64,000 nt of DNA from Macrostomum hystrix (lineage: Eukaryota > Platyhelminthes > Macrostomidae): positions 21,762,001 to 21,826,000 of the forward strand of contig CATNEN010000038.1 in NCBI GenBank assembly GCA_950097015.1, in the 5' to 3' direction. Position numbers and translations under genes: made by a program. Shown in pieces: positions 1 to 13,700 of the stretch. Under the pieces are notes generated by a model, which saw only the letters and a list, made by a program, of their open reading frames with translations, did no database searches and was not told the DNA's origin. Numbering within the stretch: the first letter of the stretch is position 1; the number at the start of each line of letters is the position of its first letter.

Positions 1-264
1 CACAAAAGATCCCAGGGTGGTTATTAACACATGATTTTAAAGCAGACAGGCCATTGTTTGTCTCTGCCTTTGTAGCCACCTCACAGCCACACAAAAGATC
101 CCAGGGTGGTTATTAGCGCATGATTTTAAAGCAGACAGGCCATTGTTTGTCTCTGCCTTTGTAGCCACCTCACAGCCACACTAAAGATCCCAGGGTGGTT
201 ATTAACACATGATTTTAAAGCAGACAGGCCATTGTTTGTCTCTGCCTTTGTAGCCACCTCACAG
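1..264. repeat. 89-bp tandem repeat, about 3 units, ending at a splice acceptor
   Basis: Units start near 1, 90 and 179 and are almost identical. Each unit ends with the same pyrimidine-rich stretch and CTCACAG. The last CTCACAG is the acceptor of the first DYNC2LI1 exon visible here, so each unit carries a copy of a 3' splice site. The array may continue left of the window. Confidence 0.95.
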
Positions 265-3045
265 CTGGAGTCGCACTTGCTGTTCGTTGGGGCCAAATCG
301 GCAGGCAAAACAACGCTAATCAACCGTTTATTGGAGAAGGACGAATCTCCTAAGCCAACAGTGGCTCTTGAGTACACGTTTGGTCGCAAGAGTAAAGGAG
401 GCCACACTACTAATAAAGAGATTGCTCACGTTTGGGAATTAGGCGGCGGTTTGAGCATGACTCGCCTATTGGACAATGTGCTGGATGCTGACAATGTGCT
501 CAATTGTTCCGTCGTGCTGGTAGTTGATCTAGGCCAACCGGCTGGCATCTGGGCCACGGTTGAGGCTCTGACGGGCGCCATTGAAGCTTGCGTTGGTCGG
601 GTGATTGCATCAGCGCCGAAGGAGTCTCGCCTAAAGGAGCAGCTGCGACAGAAGCAGAAGGAGCGACTGCATACTGTTGAGGTAAGTCATTAATGCAGCA
701 GGGATGCTAAATATAAATGTTCTTTATCAAAACGGGTAACATATTTAGAGATTAAGGATAAGACTAAGAGATAGTTTAAGGTTTCTCGGGAATCGAGAAG
801 TTTTCGGGAGTGTGAGGATTTTAGGGAATCTAGCTGTTTTGGAAGTTTAAGGATACTGGGAAAACGAGAAATTTTTGGAGTTTAAGGATACTGGGAATAC
901 GAGAAGTTTTGGGAGTTTAAGGATACTGGGAAAACGAGAAGTTTTGGGAGTTTAAGGATATTGGGAAAACGAGAAGTTTTGGGAGTTTAAGGATACTGGG
1001 AAAACGAGAAGTTTTGGGAGTTTAAGGATACTGGGAAAACGAGAAGTTTTGGGAGTGTAAAGATTTATGGAATCCAGAATTTTCGCTTTTTTTAGTTTAA
1101 ACCTGCTTGGAATTTAAACAGATGATGATTCTTTATAATGAATTAATTCCAGGCCGACGATGCCCAGCTAATGAGTCCGTTTCCTCTGCCGCTAACTATT
1201 GTCGGCGGCAAATTCGACCAGTTTCAAGAGAAAGTCGATCACGAACGCAAGCGGGTCGCTACGCAGACTTTGCGGTTTCTGGCCCACAGCTACAACGCGT
1301 CGGTGTACTATTTCTCAACCGTGAAACAGGAGCAAGCGGCTGCTAGGCTGCGGTCCCATCTGACTCAGCTGGCCTTTGGCTCCGGCGCGAGCTATCATCC
1401 GCATCAGGTGCTGGCAATGAGGAATATGTCACTTGGGAATTTGCAACTGCGATTGCCTACTAGGATTTCAATTAAGGAGATTATAGAATTACAGATTAGA
1501 GATTGGGATCTTACATAATAAATTGGGATCTTAGATTAGGATTGGAATCTTACAAAATGAATTGGGATCTTAGATTTGAGATTGGGATCTTAGATTGAGG
1601 ATTGGGATCTTAGATTGAGGATTGAGATCTTAGATTGAGGATTGGGATCTTAGATTAGTTAGGAATTAGGATCTTAGATTAGGGATTGGAATCTTAGATA
1701 GGAGATCATTTTATCATTGAGACCTTAATTAAGGGATTGGGATCTTGGATAAGGGATTGGGATCTTTGATAGGGGATTAAAATACAAATTTTATCATTGA
1801 GACCTTAAATAGGGGATTGGGATCCCAGATGAAGATAGGGATCTTAAATAAAGGATCAGGATCTTAAAAGTTATTGGGATCTTAGATGTTTGATTGTTAC
1901 TGTAAATAAGAGACTGTGATATCAGATAAGAAATTAATATCAGGGTTTCTTAAATGACTAGTTGGGGTCCTAGATTGGAGGATTAGATCGTTGACAAGAA
2001 GTTACAATCTTATCTTTTTTTGTTCAAAAGTTCTTCCTGTAAAAAAATCAATAAATTTCCCAACCGCGCATCTAGGATGAAGTTCAGGCGGACATTGGCC
2101 GGCCGCTAATTCTGCCCGCTGGCCGAGACTCCTTCGCCAAGATTGGCCAGCCGCCAGCTGACGACGGCGATTATCACCGGCTGTCGGCTAAGTGAGGGCG
2201 GCATTTTTTTTTAGTTCTCCAGCATTGATGTTCGCTCCTCCTACTTATAGTAATCTATATGCGGAAAAATCTGTTAATTTTTTACAGAACACCCCTGGAT
2301 CTGTGGAAGCATGTGTTCTATCAACACTTCCCCGAAGAGGTGAGTCATCAATGTACTTTGATTATTTGTGTTTCTAGAAAGAATACAGAAATTACACCTG
2401 GCCCATCTGGACCAGGTTTACAGCGAATAACACGCTTCCAAATGCTGCTTGCGTACAGCGTTTCAGTCCGTGGACTGGGGGTAGGGCAAGCACGCGCACC
2501 CCAATTTCTACCATAGCTAATGTTGGGTCTCATTTAATGAGATATTTTTTTGGATTAAGTGCCTTTCTTAAGGAAACGAACTGAATAAATTGGGCTGAAT
2601 TTCTAAGTTCAAAGCATGAAATACAATGTTCCCTATGTTTACACTATTGTACCGCGCAGACGTTATCCCTAGTGTCCTGTTTGGAATAAACTGTTAATAA
2701 TGTCCTTCATTTTCCTATCAATCATGTCCTTCATTGTCCCATCCATTATTCATTGATTATCCCATCAATCTCATTTATTTATGTCTCAATCACTTATGAT
2801 CAATGCTGACTACGCATCCGCAGCGTCAACAATTCTCGGGCGGTCGGCACCCGGTCCCGCCCGACCCCACCGTTGATCCAAACGATCCGCACAAATTCGA
2901 CGAACCGGCGGTTGATCTCGCTCGGGCGGCCAAAGATGAAGAGCTGGAAAAGTACAAACGAATTAGTGATAGAAAAATGCGTGACCTAATGCAACAGGCC
3001 GTCAACGAGGGCATCAATGTCAGCCTCGTACGACAGCTGGACTAA
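265..3045 (+). CDS. DYNC2LI1: cytoplasmic dynein-2 light intermediate chain 1, 3' part of gene
   Basis: Exons: 265-681, 1153-1407, 2076-2191, 2288-2339 and 2824-3045 (354 codons with stop; phases agree). The protein is the light intermediate chain of dynein-2, which drives retrograde intraflagellar transport in cilia. The visible part starts just before the P-loop GAKSAGKTT and continues with PTVALEYTFGR, HVWELGGG, LVVDLGQP, PLTIVGGKFD, LRFLAHSYNAS and PLDLWKHVF, all lining up with the animal family. The C-terminus has the usual EELEKYKRISDRKM stretch. The N-terminal exon of about 25-30 residues lies off the left edge. The donor after exon 2 (GTGCTG) is weak, so that boundary is the least certain. 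The gene implies an organism with cilia. Confidence 0.93.
785..1075. repeat. 35-bp minisatellite in DYNC2LI1 intron
   Basis: About eight units containing GTTTAAGGATACTGGGAAAA and CGAGAAGTTTTGGGA. Outer units are diverged, inner ones nearly identical. It fills most of the intron between 681 and 1153. Confidence 0.93.
1490..1990. repeat. diverged ~20-bp repeat (GATTGGGATCTTAGATT type)
   Basis: Many degenerate copies of GATTGGGATCTTAGATTGAG fill the intron between 1407 and 2076. Copies vary in length and sequence, so this array looks older than most others in the window. Confidence 0.85.
2391..2515 (-). mobile_element. SINE fragment
   Basis: Contains TTCAGTCCGTGGACTGGGGG and flanking sequence matching the 3' half of the tRNA-derived SINE seen whole at 46378-46672. 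The tRNA head is absent. It lies in the last DYNC2LI1 intron. Confidence 0.55.
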
Positions 3046-4749
3046 GGATCAGTGACGAGCGTCTGACAAGATTTCGCGATCAGAACTCAATGAGAATATT
3101 GTCGTTTATGACCACGAAAAAAGTTTTTTCTGTACTGAACCCTGCACATGTGTACTTTTTTCTCTGAAATACATTCCTCTCTATACATTAGCTTCACAAT
3201 TTTTAACAAACTAATTCCGTCCTTCAAAATATAAGTTCCTCACTTTTTGTCCTTAAAATTTTTGTTATCTTTAAAACTATATTTCATTTTCCGCTAATAT
3301 CTTACGTTTTTTGATGGTTTTAGTCGACGGCAGCATTAGTCGTCGTCATCGTGGGAAAAAAATTGGCATTAAAATAAGCTCAAACATGTCTATGTCTAAA
3401 ACATGACAAATTCGCGTGCGCTCGGTGTAATTAACGACTACGCAGTAGGCGGCGACGTCAACTAAAGAACCTATGTTTCAAATCATGGTACTGATCTAGA
3501 GTAATTTTCTTGCTTATAGAACACCTGATCAAAAAAAGAACATGTATTAACGTAATCTACTTTTCCATAAATATTCCGGTATGGCTAATAAAATTATTAT
3601 TTTGTAAGTTATTTTTGAACCCCCTATGCAAGGAACAGAATACCTGGTGGAACTAAGTACCAATGCCTGATGTTGCAAAATAATACATCGCAATAATTTG
3701 AGGCACACAAGAATGAGAATAATGAAATGCTGAGGACCCCTCAGGGAAGCCAACACATACGCGCTCGCGGAAAAAGTTGGGAGAAACAGGTTAGAGTCGA
3801 CTTGGTAGTTAGAACCTTAGCCTCAAAATAAGACTTCAAAATTTTTAGACGTGTTAGTGGTTCGCCCGTGTCCGTGACTTAATTGGTCAGCGGGCTGATG
3901 CAGCAAAGCCAAGGCCAGGGGGTTTTCCTCTCCGCGGTTTAGACGCATGAGCATGTGGCCTGGGAGGCTTTAGCGCCTGTGCTGATCGGTACTTCTGAGA
4001 GCGTCAGCCCGCCTCGCTTTGCATTTTTAATCTATAAAACAGACCGAAACAAAATCTGCGGTCACTAGCATGACTAGGCTAAAATTATATTACTGCACGG
4101 CCGCTTCGTCTAGAAGAAATGCTTTCATTTGTCCTCCTATTCGAAAATGTGCTTGGATAGTGGGATGAGCTGGACGCCCTTTTTCATACGGCGTTAAAAT
4201 AATGAGTTGAATTGTATAACAAATCAGAATTTACATTACTAGCTAAAAGCTAAATTTGAATTCTAAAAAACGTTTTTGTTTAAAAAAATGCTCAAAAATC
4301 CACTTTGCTGTTACCTTTTCATAATTTAAGCAAAAAACGAACGACTGTTTAATTTTTTTCTGCATCATCCTCTTTATTCAAAGAATGATATATATAGATA
4401 GTTATAAACTAAAGCGTTGCGTTGACTTACGGGAAATGTTTACGATTTTACTAAAAGTTTGGGTTTAAAAGTAATAAAAAGATACTTATTTATTTCATAT
4501 TTTCCAAGTCAGTACTAAAGATTTTTTATTCTAAGCTTCAATATAGCTTGTTAATGTAGACGTCAAGATTTAGCGAATTTTGTTAGCTAAATCAGATCAG
4601 TTCAGGATTTGTTAACCCCATTTGTAAAGCCTATTAACAGATCAACTCAAAGTTATCTAAAAAATTCAGTATTTATTTTTTAGATTAAGCTGCTCAAATC
4701 GCCCTGAGATTTAAGGCTAGGTTCTAGCCAAAACAAAAACCGTTCGATT
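3046..4749. other. intergenic, DYNC2LI1 to OSBP
   Basis: AT-rich apart from a GC-rich island at about 3860-4030, which includes a tRNA D-arm-like piece (TGACTTAATTGGTCAGCG). The island could be an old SINE head or an unknown small RNA gene; I cannot assign it. No convincing coding exon is seen. An acceptor-like T-rich tract ending in TAG at about 4683 lies some 65 bases before the OSBP ATG. Confidence 0.5.
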
Positions 4750-7700
4750 ATGAGTGATGCTGGAAATCGAGATCAGTACAAGGGTTGGCTGTATAAGTGG
4801 ACTAACTACATTCGTGGCTACCAGAAGCGGTGGTTTGTTTTGCAAAATGGACTTCTGTCATATTACAGGTATGTTTTTTTCTAATTTTATATTTTCTTTA
4901 TAATTAAGTATTTTTAATTCATAGTTTTTAATATGCTTATAATGAGGCATAGCTAGTAGACTATCTATTCTAATTAATTAAACTAGGAATTTGTCACTAT
5001 CATCTAAATTTTATGATTAGCTCAGTTTAGGTTTAGAAATGTCTTTAATTAAGCTAGTTAAGGATGTCATTTGCTGGAACATTCAGACTATATATTGAGT
5101 ACTTTGATTAATTTTTTGTCTAGGATTTTAGGAATGAGTTTGTTCAAGATTTTGGTTATAAATCAATTGGACGATCTCTAAGATTAATATATTGTTAAAT
5201 TCTGGTTATAGAATATTTTATATTATACTAAATTTAGCACTTGTAATACTAAAAAATAATAAGAAAATATAGCAATAACAAGAAGTAATTACTCATGTCA
5301 AAAATATCACTAATTATTCAACACAGTTGTCTTATTTAACACATTTTTATATGTACTTTAATATGAATTCTGAGTTTAGAAAATTATAATTTTTGTTATC
5401 TCTATAGACATTCTTCTATTTTTATATTTTTCATTTATTAGGTAATATTAGAATATTATCTTAAATAAGAATAATGAAATAATGCCAAAACTTTGTTGTT
5501 TTTACAAGTCTGTCTCTTAAGGCAAGTCTAGTCTAGTCAAGGCAAGTCTACTCTTAATACTTTTTTGTATTAAAATTTTGCAAATGTTTAAGAAATTGTT
5601 GGAAATAAATGATTGTAGCATGCCTTACGAATCTTAATAGTAGGGTTATCAAGCTATTTTGCAACCCTTTTTATATACCAAGGAGATTACCCTTGGTATA
5701 AATTGATTACCTGAATGCTAACAGCATTTGGTGGTGACTAATTGGTTGACAGGCTAGACAATGGTATCCTGTGGTTAAGCTATGCCTAATGTTTAGGTGT
5801 GATCAGTGAAATTAGAGAAATTTGCACAAGGGTGTCCATAGTGGCATATTTTGACCTTTTGTAGCCCTTGGTACATTTGGGTGACATGCTGATAAATTTT
5901 TTAAGGCCTTGCAGGTCTACACTTAGCACAAAGCTAATTTGTGTGTATGGTGAATGAAATACACTTAGTGCTTAAAGGAAAAATCTGACTTTTGGCCAGA
6001 AACATAAAATATCTTGATGGTCTGAAGAGCTGGCAACTTGGTTCTTGTTTCAGAAGATGCGCAACAAAAAGTTGGCTCATGTTCTTAATCATTGTGTGCT
6101 TTCCATTTGGGTGCCGCACAAAAAATTGTCAATGGGGGGAAGGAATTCCCCTTGGTAGTTCTAATGTTATGTTATTTTTTTCATAGTTTTTTTTCTAAGA
6201 AATTGGCACATATTTAACCCTTGTGCCCCAAAAAGAAAATTAATTTTAAGCCTATGAAAAGTAGATAAAAGAAGTTACTGTTTTTAAAATAATTTTTTTC
6301 TTATGCTTATCTTATTTGGTCAGTATAATTTAATACAAATCACGTAAAAATCATTCAGGAACCATGCTGAGATGGCACACACCTGTCGTGGCACAATTAA
6401 CCTGGCCAATGCCCAGATTCTGCCCTACGACTCGTGCACTTTCATCATTAAGAACAGCGGCACGCAGACGTTTCATTTAAAGGCGCCAACTGAGGTTGAC
6501 AGGCAGAGATGGGTCACAGCTCTAGAGCTGGCCAGATCTAAGGCGCTGTCTATGTCACCTGGTAGGTTACTGCTGTGCAATCAATATTTTAAAGTTTCTA
6601 AGATTTAGAATTCCACGCACTAAGATAGAGAAATACATACTTTCAATATTGGAAATTTCATGCTCTAAGATTTCTAAAAGCTTTTAATGTCAATGCTATA
6701 AGTTTAGGCTTTCCATGAAAAGATGAGTATTTTAAATGCCGCAATGAATTAATTTCAGATACAGGCTCGGATGACGGCGAAATCACAATGGGCACTGACT
6801 CCAAAGAGGTCGAACAACTAATTGCCCAGATAGATCAGAAGCTATCTGATTTGCGCAATTTCAGCCAGACTCTGAATCACAACGGAGAGACATTGTCCCG
6901 ACTATTGTCCGAGTTTGAGAATAGGCGCACCAGCGAGTCTGGCGAGGATACCCTTGTTAAGTCATTGAAGGAGCGAACCACAATGCACAAGATTATGCTC
7001 AACGCTATGCTCAATGTAAGAATTTAACAATTTTAAATTTCCTGCTTATTCGATCGGCAAATTAAAAAAGCATAATTATTTTTTTCTAAAGTCGTGCAAA
7101 GATGTCGGCGACTTTCTAGCTAACGAAGGCAAACGCTGGAAGCGCCTATTGGAATACGAGAGAGGCCAGCGTCAGCAGCTGCAGGACATGGTTGAACAAT
7201 TGGCTAAGCAGCACAGTTCGCTAGAGAAAAAGATCATCTCGCAGGAGGGCCTGACCTGCAGTCATCCGGGCTTCCCAGCCGGCGCTGTTGCTCAGCAGAG
7301 GGGGTCGCTAAAGAGAGGTGAGTATTAGTTCGAGTCTAATTTAATAAAATGCATAAATTTACCATTTTTAGATGACGAAGCATCCGAGTGTTGAATTACT
7401 ATCATCGTTACTTACTCAGTTTACCCAATTTATTATATTGTAATTAATTTTTTTCAGACTATCAGTTTCATCATAAGGGAGGTAAGCAAAGTAGCATATT
7501 TATATAATAAGGTTTTAAAATGTTGTTGTTTCTAAAAAGAAAATAAACTATTTTTTACATAGATTTCACAAACAATATTGACGCTATTTTGATATGCATG
7601 CACATTAAGTCAATCGTAAATAGCATGTGATTATTCTTTTTACATGCGGCTATAGTTGTGGATTCTGGTTTTTCAATGAAGCTATGCACAATAAGTTATC

Positions 7701-10700
7701 CGATAACTAATGTAACAAGTTATTAAACCGGCTGTCAAAAGTAATAGAAGAATGTTTGCTTCAAACAGTGACTACTGACAAAACATGACTACTGATAGTG
7801 ATTACTAACATAATACTGACGACTGATAGCCCGCTAAAAAATAGGGATGTTTCTTTGGGTGATTCCAGTTGTAATCTGCGGTGTTTCGAGAAAAAGAAAC
7901 AGCCGAACGCTGAAAACATACCAATCGGATGATTTCATGCTTAGAATCTACCCAACTGGGCGTTTTCTCGGTGCTTCTTGGTGGCGAAATGGAATCACCC
8001 AAAGAATCCTCCAGTTCGGAAGATTCCATGCTCAGAAACCGCCGAGGAATCGTACGTAAATAATTCTCTGGTTGTCCCATGGGCCACTGGTTCGGGTGAT
8101 TCTTCGGCGGTTTCCGCACAATTTACGATTACATCGGCTGCTTCCTGGGTGGTTTCTTTAACTCTTGCGAGATAAGGGGGATTTTGGTAGATTCCACTCC
8201 TATTTTGCACAAAAAACCCGCCGAAGAAGCAACCGAATTTTTTACAGGGAGTGGCTACTGACACAATACTGACAGATGATAGCGACTAATGACACAATAA
8301 CGACGGATAGTAGTGACCACTGACATAATACTGATGACTAATAGTGACTACTGAGACAATACTGACGGATAATAGTGACTACTGACAAAACAAAAACAGA
8401 AGGCAGGGGCTACTGACAAAATACTGACGGATGATAGTGACTACTGACAAAACACAGAAGATAGTAGCTACTGACAAAGCACAGGCGGAAGATAGTGGCC
8501 ACTGACAAAATACTGACGGATGATAGTGACTACTGACTAAATACTGACGGATGATAGTGACTACTGACAAAATACTGACGGATGATAGTGGCTACTGACA
8601 AAATACAGACGGATGATAGTGACTACTGACAAAATACTGACGGATGATAGTGGCTACTGACAAAATACTGACGGATGATACTGACTACTGACAAAATACA
8701 GACGGATGATAGTGACTACTGACAAAATATAGACAAGATATTGGCTACTGACAAAAAATGTCCCATGGCCATGAAAATTACGGTTGAAATCCATACAAAC
8801 CTCTAGGCAGCGATGACAGTGACGACGAATTTCATGACGCTGAAGAGAGCCTCGGCTTAGAAGAGAACCAGCAGGTCATTAAAATTAGCCTGCCAAACGC
8901 GTCGGCCGCCTCTGCTGGCTTGTCGGCGTCGCCGCCTGGCCGCGGTGATTCGTCCGCCGGCGCTTTGTCGGCTGGCGGCGCCTCCACCGGTGCCAGGTCC
9001 GGTTCCGCCACCGACGCTGTGGACAAAGACACATTCGCGGACGACTACGAGTCGGATGTGTCCTACGAGGAGGACGAGGAGGATGCCAAGGCAAGGCGAC
9101 GGGATAGTCGACAGTTAAAGGTGAGTTTCTTTTTTCTAATTGCGTCAGTTTGCTCGAGTTGCGAACATGGCACCAGCATCAGCAGCGGCAGAAATTCGGG
9201 TCAGTGTTGAGTCCCCTCTCTCAGTGCACGGAATTTTTTAACAGTAGGCATAGTCAATATTTAATTAAAAATAAAAACTGCCTACTTCACAACAGCTCAA
9301 ACCAAATGGCCTATTTTAGTGAAAGTCCACTGTATGGATCAAAATTTTACTGCTTTACAATGAACTAACTTTAAAGCCGTACGACGTCTGGCTTGTCGAA
9401 CACCCTGGTGACAAAAACAACTAACATTTCTCCGTATAAAACTCTATGGCGAATCCATATTGGTTCGATAATAAAAATCTACAATTATAGTTAACAAAAA
9501 TATCCGAAATGGTTGCAAGATAAAATGCTTTTCAAGCAAAAAATAAGCATGTATTGGTGATTTTTGCCACCAGACACCCTCGAGTTGACGAGAATCGTTG
9601 AATATCTCGACGATGTCGATGTTTTGCGATTCTGGAAGTTGTTTCATCGAATAGAACGGAAATGTTTTGCCCGTGTTTAAGAGGTACAGAAAAAAAAGAA
9701 ATTGTAGGTATTTAAAATCTCCCGTGATCTTTCTAATCGCTTCAGCAGTGCCTCTAGTCTAGAGGTTAGGTACCACTTCATTATATTACAGCCACACTTT
9801 TTATAGTGTTTGGTGTTCTATGTATTGCTTAAAATTAAAGCATTAGTTATAACTGCTTAAAATACAAGAAGTTTCTGAAAGGCGAATCTCTCAGCTGACA
9901 AATGTCTATGGCAAAAGGCAAATTTATCGTTGTGCATATCATAGTTTCAACTGACGCAAGCTTCGGTCCGCCTAAATAATATGTAATTGCAGAATGTGGC
10001 ACCTTCGAACATCATGCGAACCTTACCTGTCTGCTTCCGCAGGTTATTTTAACCAAGGGATCGCAGCCTAGCATGCGAAAGCAGCAGAAGCAGCAGCAGC
10101 GTCCCCTGTCTAATATCAGCCAGGAGAGTGGCAAACTAGCCGTAGCAACCACCGGCGCGCGTAGGGTTCGCCGATCTACCATACCGGAGCGACCAAACTA
10201 CAGCCTGAACCTGTGGAGCATCATGAAAAATTGTATTGGCAAAGAGCTGAGCAAGATTCCAATGCCAGTGAATTTCAGTGAGCCTTTGAGCATGCTACAG
10301 CGTATCACTGAGGAACTGGAGTACTCACAGTGCTTGGACAAAGCAGCTCAGGCTGCCGACCAATGGGAACAGTTGGCTTATGTTGCCGCTTACACTATTA
10401 GCGCCTATTCTACCACAACTGTGCGCACGGCTAAGCCTTTTAATCCGTTGCTAGGCGAGACTTACGAATTCGATAGAATGGAAGATTTAGGCTGGAGATC
10501 GCTGGCTGAACAGGTATGTGCTAGAATTCCATCAAGACCTTAAAAAATCTTGACTTTACGCTAGCTTATGGCTTAAAAACCATAGAAATCACACCAGGCT
10601 ATTGGCCTCACAGACCATAGACTTCACACCAGGCTATTGGCCTCACAGACCATAGACTTCACACCAGGCTATTGGCCTCACAGACCATAGACTTCACACC

Positions 10701-13700
10701 TGGCTATTGGCCTCACAGACCATAGACTTCACACCAGGCTATTGGCCTCACAGACCATAGACTTCACACCTGGCTATTGGCCTCACAGACCATAGACTTC
10801 ACACCTGGCTTTTCGCCTCACAGACCATAGGCTTCACACCAGGCTATTGGCCTCTCAAAGAACCAGAACTAGACTACGCACATAAGAGTTTCGTATACTT
10901 TAGTCAGCAAGCGTTCCTCCACCCGCGAAGGTGAGTCATCATCCGCCAGCCGCCGCTTTTCATGTCGAGAGCAAAGCCGGCTGGACCACCTGGCAGGAGT
11001 TTACAATGTCCAGCAAGTTTCGCGGCAAGTACCTGTCAATCATACCGCAGGGCGTTGCCCATCTGATATTTACCCAGTCTGGCAATCATTACACTTGGCG
11101 CAAGGTGACTAGCACTGTGCACAATATTATTGTTGGAAAACTGTGGCTTGACAATCACGGCGAGATGGATATTGTCAATCACACCACTGGTCAGTATACT
11201 CCATATTTATACGAGCTTTATAGTTTTGTTTTTTCTTTAAAAAGGACATCCACTTACTGTCTGTGGGGCTGTCTTGAGTCGCCTGTCTGTTAGTCTGTCT
11301 CTATCTTTGTATTTGTAGTATCTCTCTCTTTAACCTGTCTAACTCTCCTCTTGTGTCTGTCTGTATGTCTGTATACCTCACCATCTCCCCTATGTCTGTC
11401 TCTACGTGTCCCCCTTCTTCCTGTATGTCTGTCTCTACCTGCTGTATGTCTGTCTCTACGTGTCCCCCTTCTTCCTGTATGTCTGTCTCTACGTGTCCCC
11501 CTTCTTCCTGTATGTCTGTCTCTACCTGCTGTATGTCTGTCTCTACATGTCCCCCTTCTTCCTGTATGTCTGTCTCTACCTGCTGTATGTCTGTCTCTAC
11601 ATGTCCCCCTTCTTCCTGTATGTCTGTCTCTACGTGTCCCTCTTCTTCCTGTATGTCTGTCTCTACCTGCTGTATGTCTGTCTCTACGTGTCCCCCTTCT
11701 TCCTGTATGTCTGTCTCTACCTGCTGTATGTCTGTCTCTACGTGTCCCCCTTCTTCCTGTATGTCTGTCTCTACCTGCTGTATGTTTGTCTCTACGTGTC
11801 CCTCTTCTTCCTGTATGTCTTTCTCCACCTGTCCTCTTTTCCCTATATGTCTGTCTCTAACTCACCTAAAGGCGTGTTTCCAAGAGCCAAGTTGCCAAGC
11901 AGTGCAACCTCTTTCACCTACTCATCTGCTATTTTGTAGGCGACGTGTGCCGCCTCAGCTACAAGCCTTATTCTTATTTCTCGCGCGAGACGCCTCGCAA
12001 AGTAACTGGCGTCATTAGCGACCGGTCCGGAGTCACTCGCTACGTCATCACGGGCACCTGGGACGAGATGATCGAAGGCGCCCGAGTATTGAAAGTTGAC
12101 GACAGCAAAGCTAAACAGGTGGTTGAGACCAAACCGGCTGTGTTACTATGGAAGCGAAATCCAATTTTGCCCAACGCCGAACGGATGTACAACTTTACCA
12201 AGTTCGCTATGGAGCTGAACGAGCCAGAGGACGGAGTGGCCCCGACCGATGCCCGACTGCGCCCGGATCAGCGCCTCATGGAAGACGGGCGCTGGGATGA
12301 GGCTAACAAGGAGAAGGTTAGACTAGAAGAGAAGCAGAGGGCCAAGAGGAGGCTGCGGGAGGCCGAACTAGAAGCCGCCTCGGCTACTGGTGAGTTAATG
12401 AGTTAACTTTGGCCTTTGAATATAAATCAAATTATATAATCTTATTGGCTGCATTAATCCCATTGTTGTTGATATTAATTTTTAGCTGATCGATATTAAT
12501 CCCAATTCCAATTGATTTCCCTTCATCTGATCGGTATTAATCCCAATTCCAATTGATTTCCCTTCAGCTGATCGATATTAATCCCAATTCTGTTTAGTTT
12601 TACATTTATACATTTTTGCATCAAAAGGAAAGCATGTTAATTTTATGTACAGACGAACTTTTTTTAATACATTAGCATGTCGCTTAGCGTAATGATTATA
12701 AAAGCCTTATTAGATATCTTACAAATGTTTTTTATTTTACCTGCCTACGTCTGAAAATATCAATACACCTTTAAACTTTGTGATGGATCCTAATATAATT
12801 CGATTCGCAAATATCCCCCAAAAACAGGAAATTATGAGACTAATTAGGAATTGAAATATGTTTTTAAGTCTTCTTAAAAACTAATTTCGACGAAAACAGA
12901 TTTAAGCCTTAATGTTCTAAATTATCCCAAATTCTAAAACTAATTATCCCCAAATGTAGAAAATAAATATTTTTGCAACTAGGCCTTGTATCTTAGTGGT
13001 TGGACTCGCGACTTGAAAGGTCGGGGTTCGAATCCAGAATCTATATCCTGAACTTGTGTCATTTAGCAAGGCACTTTAACTCTGTATGGCTTCAGTTCAC
13101 GCAGCTGTTAAAGGGGTATCCGTATTAGCTAGAGTAATTCGGGGTGGGTGTGGCGTCCCCCCAGTCCATGGACTGAACAGCCGTACGCGCAATAGCTGCG
13201 GCCGATTGGGGCAGGTGCAAATTGTTAATTGCGAATAACTCTTTGAAATCCCTACTCAGCATTGACACAGATATTCAACTGCTTAAGAATAATATAGAAT
13301 CAAAATATTTTCAGACCCCGACCAGGAAAACAGCGCCAATGCTGCAGGTAAATCGTTTTTAACCGTTCAGAACTCGTTGGTTGAGAAGAATTCGAGCAGC
13401 CATCCCGTCTATCGCAATTATTTCTACAATTTTTAGTCCTAGCTAGACTGACATAACAATAGTCTTTAATCCGTTTAAGATTAATTAGTAGGGAGTTTGT
13501 AGTTTCGAACTGTATATATCTGAATGTTGTAACTCACAAACAATGCGCACAACTACGAGTTCTGTGTTTTTTCTTTGACTCACAAATTCACAATCTTGCG
13601 TTAAAGTTGGTGAATTATTTCTCAATAATAAATGTGGTTAACAATTGTAGTTTTTTTAAGAATATTTTTTTGGTAAAAAGATTTTGTTTCAGTGAAAATT

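Noticed and set aside
3547-3756. 69-codon minus-strand ORF with hydrophobic start
   Set aside because: No support from composition, splice sites or known families.
11301-11939. Gln/Glu/His-rich antisense ORF and Cys/Ser-rich sense ORFs
   Set aside because: Products of the CT-rich minisatellite in an OSBP intron.
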